Source: Pseudonocardiaceae bacterium (GTDB taxonomy: Bacteria > Actinomycetota > Actinomycetes > Mycobacteriales > Pseudonocardiaceae). Taken from it: 64,000 nucleotides of DNA. The stretch covers positions 330 through 64,329 of the forward strand of contig WHSY01000015.1 in the NCBI GenBank assembly GCA_009379815.1, in the 5' to 3' direction. The translations under genes were made by a program, and so were the position numbers. The notes under the pieces were generated by a model. It was given only the letters and a program-made list of their open reading frames with translations. It was not told the origin of the DNA and did no database searches. Shown here in pieces: positions 51,676 to 59,646 of the stretch (positions are counted from its first letter, which is position 1; every line of letters starts with the position of its first letter).

Positions 51676-51986
51676 GTGGCTATCGATCCCCGGTCGCTGT
51701 CCACCGCGGCGCTGGAGTTCCTCACCGAGCGTCACCTCGCCTCGCTGACGACCACACGACCCGATGGCAGCCCACATGTGGTGCCCGTCGGGTTTACCTG
51801 GGACAGCGGGGCCGGCCTCGCGCGGGTGATCACCCGCGGATTCTCAGAAGGCTCGCAACGCCGCGGCGCGCGGGAGTGCTGTGTCAGGTCGACGGTCGGC
51901 GCTGGCTGACCCTGGAGGGGGCGCTGACCGTGCTCACCGACCCGGTGTCGGTAGCCGACGCCGAGCATCGCTACTCCCGCCGGTAG
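51676..51986 (+). pseudogene. F420-dependent PPOX-class oxidoreductase, decayed and truncated
   Basis: GTG 51676 begins a TIGR03618-type split-barrel protein ([33 protein letters not shown]). After GFS near 51845 the frame shifts, apparently twice before about 51880 (fragments [11 protein letters not shown] and then [18 protein letters not shown]), and the product ends early at HRYSRR, lacking the usual C-terminal strand. It is adjacent to the broken SRPBCC-TIGR01777 gene, so this 2-kb strip is a decaying island inside the regulon. Confidence 0.7.
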
Positions 51987-52016
51987 GCCGAGGAAGTGAG
52001 CCCGCGCCGGACCGTG

Positions 52017-53099
52017 TCATCGGTGCTGCCTCCCGACGGTGTCGTCGCGCAACCGCGGCAGCACCCGTTCGCCGAACGCGGCCAGCCGTGCGAGCTGCAC
52101 GTCGAGATCCGGCTCCGGGAACAGCAGCCGCAGCACCAGGTGCACGTTCGCCCAGCCCCGCAGCCCGTCGAGCACACCGCGCAGCCGCGCCACCACCTGG
52201 TCGGTGTCGCCACTGACCTGGATGTCACTGTCGATGCTGCCGCCGGCCAGGCCCTGCGCCCCGGACGGGTCAGCCACGAGCCCGCCGTAGACGTCGCGGC
52301 CTGCCTGGATGCGCTCGTAGATCTGCTGCTGCCGGGCGAAGGCCCGCCGTGCGCTACCGGCGCCGCCGTCCGGCTCGTCGAGCACGGACGCGAGGTTCAC
52401 CGCGCGCACGAAGCCGGGATCGTCGGGCGAGCGCACGGTTCGCAGCACGTCGGATGCGGCGGCGATGACGTCGGGCGCGCCCTTGCCGACCAGGTGCGCG
52501 TCGGCGAGCTGACCGGCTCGGCGGACCGCGCGCTGTGCGTACCCGCCGAGCCAGATCGGGATGCCTTCCTCGCGCCACGGCTTCGGGGTGACCCGGGCAC
52601 GGTCGAACTCGATGGTCGGCCCGCGGCAGGAGAACGGCTCGCCGGTCCAGGCCTGCCGCAGCATCGAGACGAGCTCGTCGAGCCGCGCCCCGCGCGTCGA
52701 CGGGTCGACCCCGAAGGTGCGGTACTCCTCGGCGGCATAGCCGAGACCCAGACCCAGGACGAGCCTGCCGGCCGAGAGCTGGTCGACCACGACGGCGTCC
52801 TCGGCCAGCCGTAGCGGGTGGTGCAGCGGTGCGAGCGCCAGCCCGGTGCCCAGCTGGATCGACCGGGTCGCCGTGGCGACCGCGGCGAGTGCGGTCAGCG
52901 GCGAGGGCAGGTAGCCGTCGGGCAGCCCGTGGTGCTCGGTGACCCAGAAGGAGTCGAATCCGGCCTGCTCCGCGGCGGCGGCGAGTGCGGTCAGGTCCTG
53001 ATAGGACCGCCGGGACCGGTCGCCGTCGGGGTGCTGGCCGGTGTAGAGGCCGACCCCGAAGCGCCGGACCTGCACCGGGTCAGCGGCGTCAGCGGGCAC
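52017..53099 (-). CDS. LLM class F420/flavin-dependent oxidoreductase
   Basis: A 360-residue luciferase-like oxidoreductase. Landmarks are FGVGLYTGQHP, FDSFWVTEHHGLPDGYLPSP, LGTGLALAPLHHPLRLAED, VVDQLSAGRLVLGLGLGYAAEEYRTFG and IPIWLGGYAQRAVRRAG. The pattern fits the F420-dependent branch as well as FMN ones. GTG 53099 overlaps the end of the epoxide-hydrolase-like gene by 11 bp. It is the last gene of the operon P450, epoxide-hydrolase-like protein and LLM enzyme, under the CTAACGACGTTAG site at 54758. Confidence 0.88.
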   Translation of the reverse strand: MPADAADPVQVRRFGVGLYTGQHPDGDRSRRSYQDLTALAAAAEQAGFDSFWVTEHHGLPDGYLPSPLTALAAVATATRSIQLGTGLALAPLHHPLRLAEDAVVVDQLSAGRLVLGLGLGYAAEEYRTFGVDPSTRGARLDELVSMLRQAWTGEPFSCRGPTIEFDRARVTPKPWREEGIPIWLGGYAQRAVRRAGQLADAHLVGKGAPDVIAAASDVLRTVRSPDDPGFVRAVNLASVLDEPDGGAGSARRAFARQQQIYERIQAGRDVYGGLVADPSGAQGLAGGSIDSDIQVSGDTDQVVARLRGVLDGLRGWANVHLVLRLLFPEPDLDVQLARLAAFGERVLPRLRDDTVGRQHR

Positions 53100-53493
53100 G
53101 ATCCGGCGTCGCGGCCAGCACGTCACCCAGCCGGGCGCGCCAGACGCCCACGTCGACGTAGTCGCGCACCTCGGTGATCAGTCCACGGTCCCGGTCGAGC
53201 TCGTAGACGCCGTTGCACTCGATGGCGTACTCCTGCCCGTCGATCCAGAACCGATCCACCCGCTCGAGCCATGCCCGGTGGGTGCCGTAGCACTCCGAGA
53301 CGATGTCCCAGCGGACCCGCTCGGAGCGGTCGAGGATCGGCGCGAACATCGCACGGACACCCTCCGGGCCCGACGCCGGCGGATGCGGGACGTTGGCATA
53401 CGAGGCATCCGAGGTGAAGCACGCCGCGACCCGCGCAGGATCGCGCGAGTGCACCGCGTCGAGGAACCGCCGCACGATCTCCTCGCTCGTCAT
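53089..53493 (-). CDS. Limonene-1,2-epoxide hydrolase-like NTF2-fold protein
   Basis: A 134-residue NTF2-like protein. The stretch ERVDRFWIDGQEYAIECNGVYEL with a later VRDYVDV matches the sheet that carries the Asp-Arg-Asp catalytic set in limonene-1,2-epoxide hydrolases (the Arg and both Asp can be seen, though the exact alignment needs confirmation). Such enzymes open an epoxide to a diol in one step. It is next to a P450, which could make the epoxide, and a luciferase-like enzyme. Overlap with the LLM gene and a 20-bp gap to the P450 confirm a single operon. Confidence 0.78.
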   Translation of the reverse strand: MTSEEIVRRFLDAVHSRDPARVAACFTSDASYANVPHPPASGPEGVRAMFAPILDRSERVRWDIVSECYGTHRAWLERVDRFWIDGQEYAIECNGVYELDRDRGLITEVRDYVDVGVWRARLGDVLAATPDRAR

Positions 53494-53513
53494 CGGTGCC
53501 CCTTTCCGTGTCT

Positions 53514-54719
53514 TCAGGCGGCGCCGAAGACCACCGGGTAGCCCGAGAAGTGCTCGCGCCGGGTGCTGCTGTCCACTGTGGGCGAACGATTGGGGTCCGG
53601 GCGGCCGCCACCGTCGAGCAGCGCCTGCAGCATCAGGGTCACGGTGCCCAGCACCTGGTCGTGCGGGTCACCGTCGGCCTGCGGTGCCACCCCACCCGCC
53701 AGCTCGGTCCCGATGCAGGCGTGCGTCCCGCCGCCGAAGGCATGACCCCAGCGCGGCACGTCGGCCGGGGTCTCCCGCAGCGGATCGTAGGTGTCCGGGC
53801 GGTCGAAGACCGCGGGATCACGGTTGGCCGCCGCCAGGTCCATCACCACGAAGGCGCCCTCCGGGATCTCCACCCCGCTGCGCAGCGTGATCGGCGCCAG
53901 CGCCCGCCGGTGCGCGACCGGGCTGGCCGGGTGAAGCCGCAGCGTCTCGTAGACGCACCGCTGCAGCAGCACCGGGTCGCGGCGGGCGGCCTCGGCCTGC
54001 CGCGGCGACGACCCGGCCCAGCTGAAGAAGTCGTCGGCGGCATGGGTGAAGGCATCGGCCGTGCTGTGCGAGCCCGCCTGCAGGTAGAACGCGGTCTCCC
54101 GCCGGAGCACATCGCCGGTCAGCTCCAGCTCGTCCCAGTAGCGCAGCAGTGCGGTGAGCACGTCGCGGGGCAGGTCGTCCTCCTCGACCTCCCCGGCGGC
54201 GAACTGGTCGAGCAGCGTGCGCCGCCGCTGCACCGAGGGCTGCAGGAACAGCTCGTCGAACTCCTCGAGTGCGGCCGAGACCTCCGCCCGCACCTGGTCG
54301 GGGTCGCGGGTGCTGTGCACCAGGATCGCGCCCTCGCTGAACTTCTTGGCGAACCGGTACAGGTCATCGGTCTCCTCGACCGTCCCGCGCGGCTGATCCA
54401 CACCTGCCACCATCGCGGTCAGGTTCATGATCGTGCGGTAGCCGAGTTCGAGCAGGTCCGCCCGTCCTGCGGCCAGGAACGGCTTGAGAGTGTCGGCGAC
54501 CACGTCACGAAGGAAGCTGCGCTCCCAGTAACGGAACGTTCCCCGGCGGAACAGCCGGTTCTCCACCCGGCGGCGAACCCGGTGCCGCTGGCCGTGCAAC
54601 ACCAGCAGGCAGTCGGCCATCACCACACCGCCGGCGTCGTAGAGCGCTTGCTCCAGATCGTGTTGCCGGAACGCGTCTCGGACGTCGGCGAAACCGTCCA
54701 GTGTCATCGTCTCGGTCAT
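53514..54719 (-). CDS. Cytochrome P450 (atypical I-helix)
   Basis: A 401-residue P450. The haem loop AFGGGTHACIG puts the ligand Cys at 335, ExxR is ETLR, and the C-terminus is complete. The I-helix motif is AGSHST (215-220), where most P450s have an acid before Thr (AGxDT or AGxET); a His replaces it. The region before the I-helix (RRRVENRLFRRGTF, EEVEEDDLPRDVLTALL) closely matches the P450 at 55103, so the two are paralogues. It is the first gene of a three-gene operon, divergent from its paralogue. Substrate unknown; the epoxide-hydrolase-like neighbour suggests an alkene. Confidence 0.93.
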   Translation of the reverse strand: MTETMTLDGFADVRDAFRQHDLEQALYDAGGVVMADCLLVLHGQRHRVRRRVENRLFRRGTFRYWERSFLRDVVADTLKPFLAAGRADLLELGYRTIMNLTAMVAGVDQPRGTVEETDDLYRFAKKFSEGAILVHSTRDPDQVRAEVSAALEEFDELFLQPSVQRRRTLLDQFAAGEVEEDDLPRDVLTALLRYWDELELTGDVLRRETAFYLQAGSHSTADAFTHAADDFFSWAGSSPRQAEAARRDPVLLQRCVYETLRLHPASPVAHRRALAPITLRSGVEIPEGAFVVMDLAAANRDPAVFDRPDTYDPLRETPADVPRWGHAFGGGTHACIGTELAGGVAPQADGDPHDQVLGTVTLMLQALLDGGGRPDPNRSPTVDSSTRREHFSGYPVVFGAA

Positions 54720-54757
54720 GGCTGCTGATCCGCTCCGGAATTATGGGCGTGATGTGA

Positions 54758-54770
54758 CTAACGACGTTAG
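54758..54770. promoter_or_regulatory. Best CTAACGACGTTAG operator
   Basis: The 13-bp site is a perfect dyad CTAAC-GAC-GTTAG, 39 bp before the P450 at 53514. It is the best match to the motif found at twelve other places between 42.6 and 63.7 kb. Confidence 0.65.
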
Positions 54771-55044
54771 CAGTGGCCGGAGAGGGAGTCCAGGCCCACC
54801 CGGAGCGGCGCCCCGGCGCATCACGTTCCCGGGTGTCGTGTGCCACGGGAGGGTGTGTCCATGGCGGCGGCCGCGGATGTCGTGGTGCTCGGCATACATC
54901 GCCGGCGGCTTCACCTTCGGTCGTCTCGCGGGCCGCGCCGCTGCCCGCGGGGCATGCGACCGCACCCGCCGGGACAGTGTCCAGGGCGAGGCCCTGCCGA
55001 GCGTGTTTCGACCCGAAGGTGGCGCTGGTGCACGGGACCGACTC

Positions 55045-55073
55045 TTGACGTGAGTTGTCTAACGACTAATAGT
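55045..55073 (+). promoter_or_regulatory. P450 promoter with operator in the spacer
   Basis: TTGACG (55045-55050), 17 bp, AATAGT (55068-55073). CTAACGACT (55059-55067) lies inside the spacer, so a bound repressor would exclude RNA polymerase. Confidence 0.65.
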
Positions 55074-55102
55074 CACGGCAGTCGCCGGCACGAGGAGGAG
55101 CG

Positions 55103-56320
55103 ATGACCACCACCGAGACCTCGGCTATCGTCCTGAGCAGCTTCGCGGACGCCAAGGACGCCTACCGGCAGAAGGAGCTGCGCCAGTCCCTCTACGACGA
55201 GGGTGAGGTCGTGATGGCCGACGTGCTGGTGAACCTGCACGGAGCCGAGCACCGCTCCCGCCGCCGGGCGGAGAACCGCATGTTCCGGCGGGAGACCTTC
55301 GACCGCTACGAGCGCGACCTGTTCCCCGGCGTGATCGAGCAGACGCTCGCGCCGCATCTCGAGGCCGGCCGGGCGGACCTGGTGCATCTCGGCCACGAGC
55401 TGATGCTCAACCTGGCGGCGCTGACCGCCGGTGTCGACCGGCCGGAGGGTACTGCGGAGGAGAACCGCAGGCTCTACGACTACATGATGCTGTTCATCCA
55501 GGGCGCCACGCTGGCGCACTCCACACAGGACAAGGACGAGCAGCGGGCCCTGATCCTGCAGGCGCTGGTCGACTGGGACACCGAGTTCCTGACCCCCTCG
55601 GCACAGCACCGCCGCGCGCTGCTGAACCAGCACACGGCGGGCGAACTCGACGACGAGGACCTGCCGAAGGACGTGCTGACCACGCTGCTGCGCCACGAGG
55701 AGGAGCTCGAGCTGAGCTGGGAGGTGATCCGGCGCGAGGTCGCCTTCTTCCTGCTCGCCGGCGCGCACACCAGCGCCACGGCGTTCGTCCGGTCGATCGA
55801 TCACATCCTGAGCTGGGTCCAGGAACACCCGGACGACGCCAGCCGCGTCACCGGCGACGAGATGTTCGTGCAGCGCTGCATCCACGAGACCGTGCGGCTC
55901 AACCCGTCGAGTCCGGTCGGCCGGCGCCGCGCGCTGGCCCCGATCAGCCTCAAGTCCGGGGTCGAGATTCCCGAGGGCGCCACGGTCGTGATAGATCTGC
56001 AGGCGGTCAACCGCGACCCCGCGGTGTTCGGCGAGGACGCCGAGGCGTTCAACCCCTACCGGGAGCTGCCGGCAGGGGTCGCGCCGTTCGGGCTGAGCTT
56101 CGCCGCCGGGATGCACGTCTGCATCGGCCAGGACCTCGCCGCCGGGGTGGTCCCGGCCGCCGACGCCGACCCGGACAGCCACCTGTTCGGGCTGGTGACC
56201 GTGGCCGTGCAGCACATGTTCAACGCCGGCGTGGCCACCGACCCCGACCACCCGCCGCAGCGCGATTCCAACACGGCCAGGCCCTACTGGGGCACCTATC
56301 CCGTACTGCTCGGCGGATAG
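55103..56320 (+). CDS. Cytochrome P450 (atypical I-helix)
   Basis: A 405-residue P450 paralogous to the one at 53514. The haem loop is SFAAGMHVCIG with Cys340, somewhat unusual because the common FGxGxH pattern reads FAAGMH. ExxR is ETVR, and the I-helix motif is AGAHTS (219-224), again with His in place of the acidic residue. It has a GAGGAGCG ribosome site 6 bp before the ATG and its own promoter with the regulon operator. The two P450s diverge from a shared control region, as duplicated genes with complementary steps might. A truncated Dabb gene fragment follows the stop by 2 bp. Confidence 0.93.
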   Translation: MTTTETSAIVLSSFADAKDAYRQKELRQSLYDEGEVVMADVLVNLHGAEHRSRRRAENRMFRRETFDRYERDLFPGVIEQTLAPHLEAGRADLVHLGHELMLNLAALTAGVDRPEGTAEENRRLYDYMMLFIQGATLAHSTQDKDEQRALILQALVDWDTEFLTPSAQHRRALLNQHTAGELDDEDLPKDVLTTLLRHEEELELSWEVIRREVAFFLLAGAHTSATAFVRSIDHILSWVQEHPDDASRVTGDEMFVQRCIHETVRLNPSSPVGRRRALAPISLKSGVEIPEGATVVIDLQAVNRDPAVFGEDAEAFNPYRELPAGVAPFGLSFAAGMHVCIGQDLAAGVVPAADADPDSHLFGLVTVAVQHMFNAGVATDPDHPPQRDSNTARPYWGTYPVLLGG

Positions 56321-56322
56321 CG

Positions 56323-56403
56323 GTGTTCCGGCACGTGGTGCTGTTCCGCTGGGCGCAGGACGCCGCACCCGATCGCCGCGCGGCAGCCGTCGAGGCCCTC
56401 CGG
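56323..56403 (+). pseudogene. Truncated Dabb (stress-responsive A/B barrel) domain
   Basis: GTG 56323, 2 bp after the P450 stop, starts a frame whose first 27 residues match Dabb proteins (FRHVVLFRWAQDAAPDRRAA). At codon 27 the similarity ends exactly where the R2-type inverted repeat begins. Normal Dabb proteins are about 95-105 residues. The gene was probably part of the P450 operon before a rearrangement. Confidence 0.7.
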
Positions 56404-56473
56404 GTCTCCGTGAACTCGACAGTGATGAGGGCTGACGGCTGCAGTGAGCCCGATGGTGTCGCGTTCACCGACG
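56404..56473. repeat. Degenerate R2 inverted repeat
   Basis: CCGTGAACTCGAC (56408-56420) and its imperfect complement up to 56473 form a hairpin related to 17575-17643; the right arms agree at 22 of 27 bases. It replaces the 3' part of the Dabb gene and lies between convergent genes. Confidence 0.6.
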
Positions 56474-56510
56474 CGAAGCGGTGCCCTGCCCGGCACAGCG
56501 CGCCCGGGCG

Positions 56511-56969
56511 CTATCCCAGCTTGCCGGCCGCGCTCTTGATCGCCTCGCGAATGCGGACGTAGGTCCCGCAGCGGCACACGTTCTCGATCTCGTCGATCTC
56601 GGCGTCGGTGGGATTCGTGGTCCGCTGCAGCAGTGCCACCGCGGCCATGATCTGGCCGGGCTGGCAGTAGCCGCACTGGGCGACGTCGCGCTCCAGCCAT
56701 GCCTGCTGCACCGGGTGCAGGGTGTCACCGTCGGCGAGCCCCTCTATCGTGGTGACCTCCCTGCCCTGCACGGTCGACACCTTGACCGAGCACGGGTTGA
56801 CCGCTTCTCCGTCGAGCAGGCTGGTGCACGCCTTGCACACATTGATGCCGCAGCCGTACTTGGGGCCCGTGATGCCGAGCATGTCGCGCAGCACCCACAG
56901 CAGCGGCTCGTCGTCGGCCGCGTCGACGGTGACGTTCTCGCCATTCGCCGTGAACGTGTAGCTGGGCAC
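56511..56969 (-). CDS. (2Fe-2S)-binding subunit, isoquinoline 1-oxidoreductase-like
   Basis: A 152-residue Fe-S subunit of an IorAB-type molybdenum hydroxylase. Cluster ligands are in [16 protein letters not shown] with the later NPC, and in CGYCQPG and CRCGTY. The sequence differs from the subunit at 45849, with which it is only distantly related. It has no export signal and would travel with its Tat-exported partner. It follows the large subunit gene by 9 bp on the minus strand and is the last gene before the convergent P450/Dabb remnant. Confidence 0.92.
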   Translation of the reverse strand: MPSYTFTANGENVTVDAADDEPLLWVLRDMLGITGPKYGCGINVCKACTSLLDGEAVNPCSVKVSTVQGREVTTIEGLADGDTLHPVQQAWLERDVAQCGYCQPGQIMAAVALLQRTTNPTDAEIDEIENVCRCGTYVRIREAIKSAAGKLG

Positions 56970-56978
56970 GGAAACCTC

Positions 56979-59324
56979 CTACGGGAAGGCCGGCTCGGGG
57001 AGCTTGCCGGGCGGGATCGGTTCGAAATCGACCGGGAAGTGGAGCGGGAAGCGGCGCGGCTTGTTGCCGGTCGCCTTCGCGTAGGCGTTCGCGATCGCAC
57101 CGGTGGGCGCGGCCATGCCCACCTCACCCGAGCCGCCCATCCGACCGTCGTTGGGCGGCATCACGATGTTGTGGACCTCGAGCGGCGAGTCGTCCTGCCG
57201 GGCGAAGTGGTACTGCGAGTAGCTGCCCTCCAGCGGGAGCCCGTCGACGATGTGCAGCCCTGCGGTGAGGGTCAGCGAGAGCGCATCGATGAGGCAGCCG
57301 AGCATCTGTGCCTGCAACCCCAGCGGGTTGATCGGCTTGCCGACGTCGAGCACGCTCGTCGCCCTGGTCACCCTCGGCCGCTCGGTATCGCGGGCGTCGA
57401 GCTCGACGATGCAGGCGTGGTGACTCCTGCTCTCCAGGTGGTATCCCACGCCCTGGGCGAAACCCGCGGGCATGCGCTTGCCCCACCCGGCAACCTCGGC
57501 GGCCTTGTCCAGCACCGCACGCGCACGATCGTCCTTGACGTGGGCGCGCCGGAAATCCACCGGGTCCATGCCCAGCAGCGCGGCGAGCTCGTCGGCCACG
57601 ATCTCCTCGCAGCCACGAGCGGTCTGGCACGGCACCGACCGGTAGCTGGTGGTGTTCATCCCGAAGCTGGTCGAGCCGTCGCCCACCTTGACCGGGATCA
57701 TCTCCTTGGTGTACGCGCCGAAGTTGTAGGGCGAGGACACCATCAGCGTGAAAACCGCCTCCTCGAAGAGGTCGTTGCCGACCGCCTTGCGGGGACCGAC
57801 CGTCGGGAAGGCGTCGGCCGAGTAGGTCAGGATCTCGCCCAGCCCCTGCCGGAAGTCGGTGGCGGCACCGGCAACCCGCTGCTCGTAGCTGACCACCTGA
57901 CCGCCGAGGACCGACGCCCGGATCTTGTTGTAGGTGGGCGGGCGCACCCGCGCGTGCCGCATGTCGTCGGTGCGGTGCCACATGACCCGCGCCGGGCGCC
58001 CCAGCGCCTGCGAGACCAGCGCGGCCTCCATCGCCGCGTCCCAGAACACGCGCCGGCCGAACCCGCCCCCGGCGGGCATGACGTGGGTCGTGACCTGGTC
58101 CTGCGTCAGCCCGAGCTCCTGGGCGATCCGTTGCTGGGCGACGATGGGCGACTGGAACCCGCTCCAGATCTCGGCGCGGTCGGAGCCTACGTCGGCGACC
58201 GCGCACTCGGGTTCGAGTGCCGCGTTGTTGGCCGCGGGCCACTCGAACTCCGCGTCGACGGTCTGGGCGCCCACTTCCGGCACCGCCAGCGGGACGATCG
58301 ACCGCCGCAGCTGCTGCATGATGGACTCGTTGGACTCGCCGTCGATCGGCCCGGGGCCGAACGTGACGTCGAGCGCGTTGACGCCGCGCCGTGCCCGCTC
58401 GAACGTCTCGGCCATCACCGCGACGCCGGTCGGAACGGTCGTCACGCCGATCACCCCGGGCAGCTGCTCGACCTCGGCCGCATTGTGGACCGCCTCGACC
58501 GTGCCCTGGATGGTCGGCGGCCGCCGCAGCATGGTCGGCATCGCGCCGGGGACGGCCACGTCGGTGGTGAACTGCTTGCGACCGGTCACGATGTCGTGCC
58601 CGTCGATGCGCGGGGTCGACGTCCCGACGATCTTGTGCTCGGACTCGGGTTTCGGGCTGACCTTCAGGTCGGGCAGCGACAGCTTCGCCGCTGCCGCCGA
58701 CAGCGAGCCGTAAGAGGCATTGCGCCCGTCGGGCGCGTGCACCACGCCGTCGCGGACCGAGAGCCGATCGGGAGCCACTCCCCACTGCCGGCCTGCGGTG
58801 GCGATCATCCGTGCGCGCGCGGTCGCGGCGAGCACCCGCAGCGGATCGTAGAAGGTCCGTAGCGTGCAGGAACCCGCGGTCATCTGGTTGAACATCAGCT
58901 CCGGGCGGCCATCGGCGAGCGGGACGTCCACGTGGTCCAGCGGCACCTCCATCTCCTCGGCGATGAGCATCGCCATGGCGGTCGTGATGCCCTGGCCCAT
59001 CTCCTGCCGCGGCAGCTCGAGCCGGACCTGGCCGTCCTCGCCGACCTCGAGCACGACCAGCCCCATCGTCGGCTTGCTCGCGTAGACGATCGCGTCGGCG
59101 ATGTCGAACACTTCCGACGGGTCGGGAGGCGACGGGACCACCGCCGCAGCCGTCGCCGGTGCCGCCGAGTCCAGTCCCAGCCGGATGGCTACCGTCAGGA
59201 CCGGTGTGGCAGCGGCGTAGGCAAGGAACCGTCGGCGGTTCATCGACCCCGACGAGCCGCTCGGTCCGGACTCCGAGAAGGACACGGTGTGATCGCGGCT
59301 GTCGCTCGTGGGGAACTTCGTCAT
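56979..59324 (-). CDS. Molybdopterin-binding large subunit, IorB-like, Tat-exported
   Basis: A 781-residue large subunit of an isoquinoline 1-oxidoreductase/IorB-type hydroxylase. A twin-arginine signal lies after about 20 polar residues (NRRRFLAYAAATPVLTVAI and a hydrophobic stretch ending in Ala), so the enzyme is probably exported as a folded complex. Later segments are RLELPRQEMGQGITTAMAMLIAEE-type N-domain, PAGGGFGRRVFWDAA molybdopterin binding and the catalytic Glu in GGSGEVGMAAPTGA. ATG 59324 was chosen with GAGGAG upstream. CTAACGTCG (59428) and CTAACGACGTAA (59607) lie upstream. It would hydroxylate a compound outside the cytoplasm. Confidence 0.93.
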   Translation of the reverse strand: MTKFPTSDSRDHTVSFSESGPSGSSGSMNRRRFLAYAAATPVLTVAIRLGLDSAAPATAAAVVPSPPDPSEVFDIADAIVYASKPTMGLVVLEVGEDGQVRLELPRQEMGQGITTAMAMLIAEEMEVPLDHVDVPLADGRPELMFNQMTAGSCTLRTFYDPLRVLAATARARMIATAGRQWGVAPDRLSVRDGVVHAPDGRNASYGSLSAAAAKLSLPDLKVSPKPESEHKIVGTSTPRIDGHDIVTGRKQFTTDVAVPGAMPTMLRRPPTIQGTVEAVHNAAEVEQLPGVIGVTTVPTGVAVMAETFERARRGVNALDVTFGPGPIDGESNESIMQQLRRSIVPLAVPEVGAQTVDAEFEWPAANNAALEPECAVADVGSDRAEIWSGFQSPIVAQQRIAQELGLTQDQVTTHVMPAGGGFGRRVFWDAAMEAALVSQALGRPARVMWHRTDDMRHARVRPPTYNKIRASVLGGQVVSYEQRVAGAATDFRQGLGEILTYSADAFPTVGPRKAVGNDLFEEAVFTLMVSSPYNFGAYTKEMIPVKVGDGSTSFGMNTTSYRSVPCQTARGCEEIVADELAALLGMDPVDFRRAHVKDDRARAVLDKAAEVAGWGKRMPAGFAQGVGYHLESRSHHACIVELDARDTERPRVTRATSVLDVGKPINPLGLQAQMLGCLIDALSLTLTAGLHIVDGLPLEGSYSQYHFARQDDSPLEVHNIVMPPNDGRMGGSGEVGMAAPTGAIANAYAKATGNKPRRFPLHFPVDFEPIPPGKLPEPAFP

Positions 59325-59646
59325 CGGCTCACGACTCCTCTGTGCTGCCCTCACCCATGCCTGTGCGGATCGGCGGCAGGGGCGCAGGATCCCGACGCGG
59401 CGAGCCGCACATCACGACGTCACTGGCCTAACGTCGTCCGCTGTACTCCGCGGCCTGCTGTGCAGCGACGGCCGTCGAGCCGGGGTGGTACGCACCATCC
59501 CGCTGCTCCCACCGGTTGCCCGCGTCGCGGTGCTACCAGCGACGCGGGCGTGATCCGCCTCACCAGGGCGACAACAGTGGCGCGCCCGAGTAGCGGCGTC
59601 AAGCTTCTAACGACGTAAACCGTCGCGAGTTCACCCGATGTAGTGA
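59325..59646. promoter_or_regulatory. 322-bp gap with two TrmB-regulon motifs
   Basis: CTAACGTCG (59428-59436) and CTAACGACGTAA (59607-59618) are the only signals seen; both are upstream of the molybdenum hydroxylase operon, and no gene is supported here. Confidence 0.55.

Larger units (their letters stand above)
54720..55102. promoter_or_regulatory. Divergent promoter region of the P450 pair
   Basis: This 383-bp gap holds no supported gene. It contains CTAACGACGTTAG (54758-54770) near the left P450 and a TTGACG, 17-bp spacer, AATAGT promoter (55045-55073) with CTAACGACT (55059-55067) in the spacer near the right P450. Confidence 0.7.

Noticed and set aside
52017-53126. Start of the third-operon LLM gene at 53126
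   Set aside because: That frame start lies further inside the upstream gene; GTG 53099 overlaps its stop region and fits coupling better.
56481-58862. Plus-strand frame of 793 codons opposite the IorB-like gene
   Set aside because: It is a shadow of the clear molybdopterin subunit; no start signal or domain.
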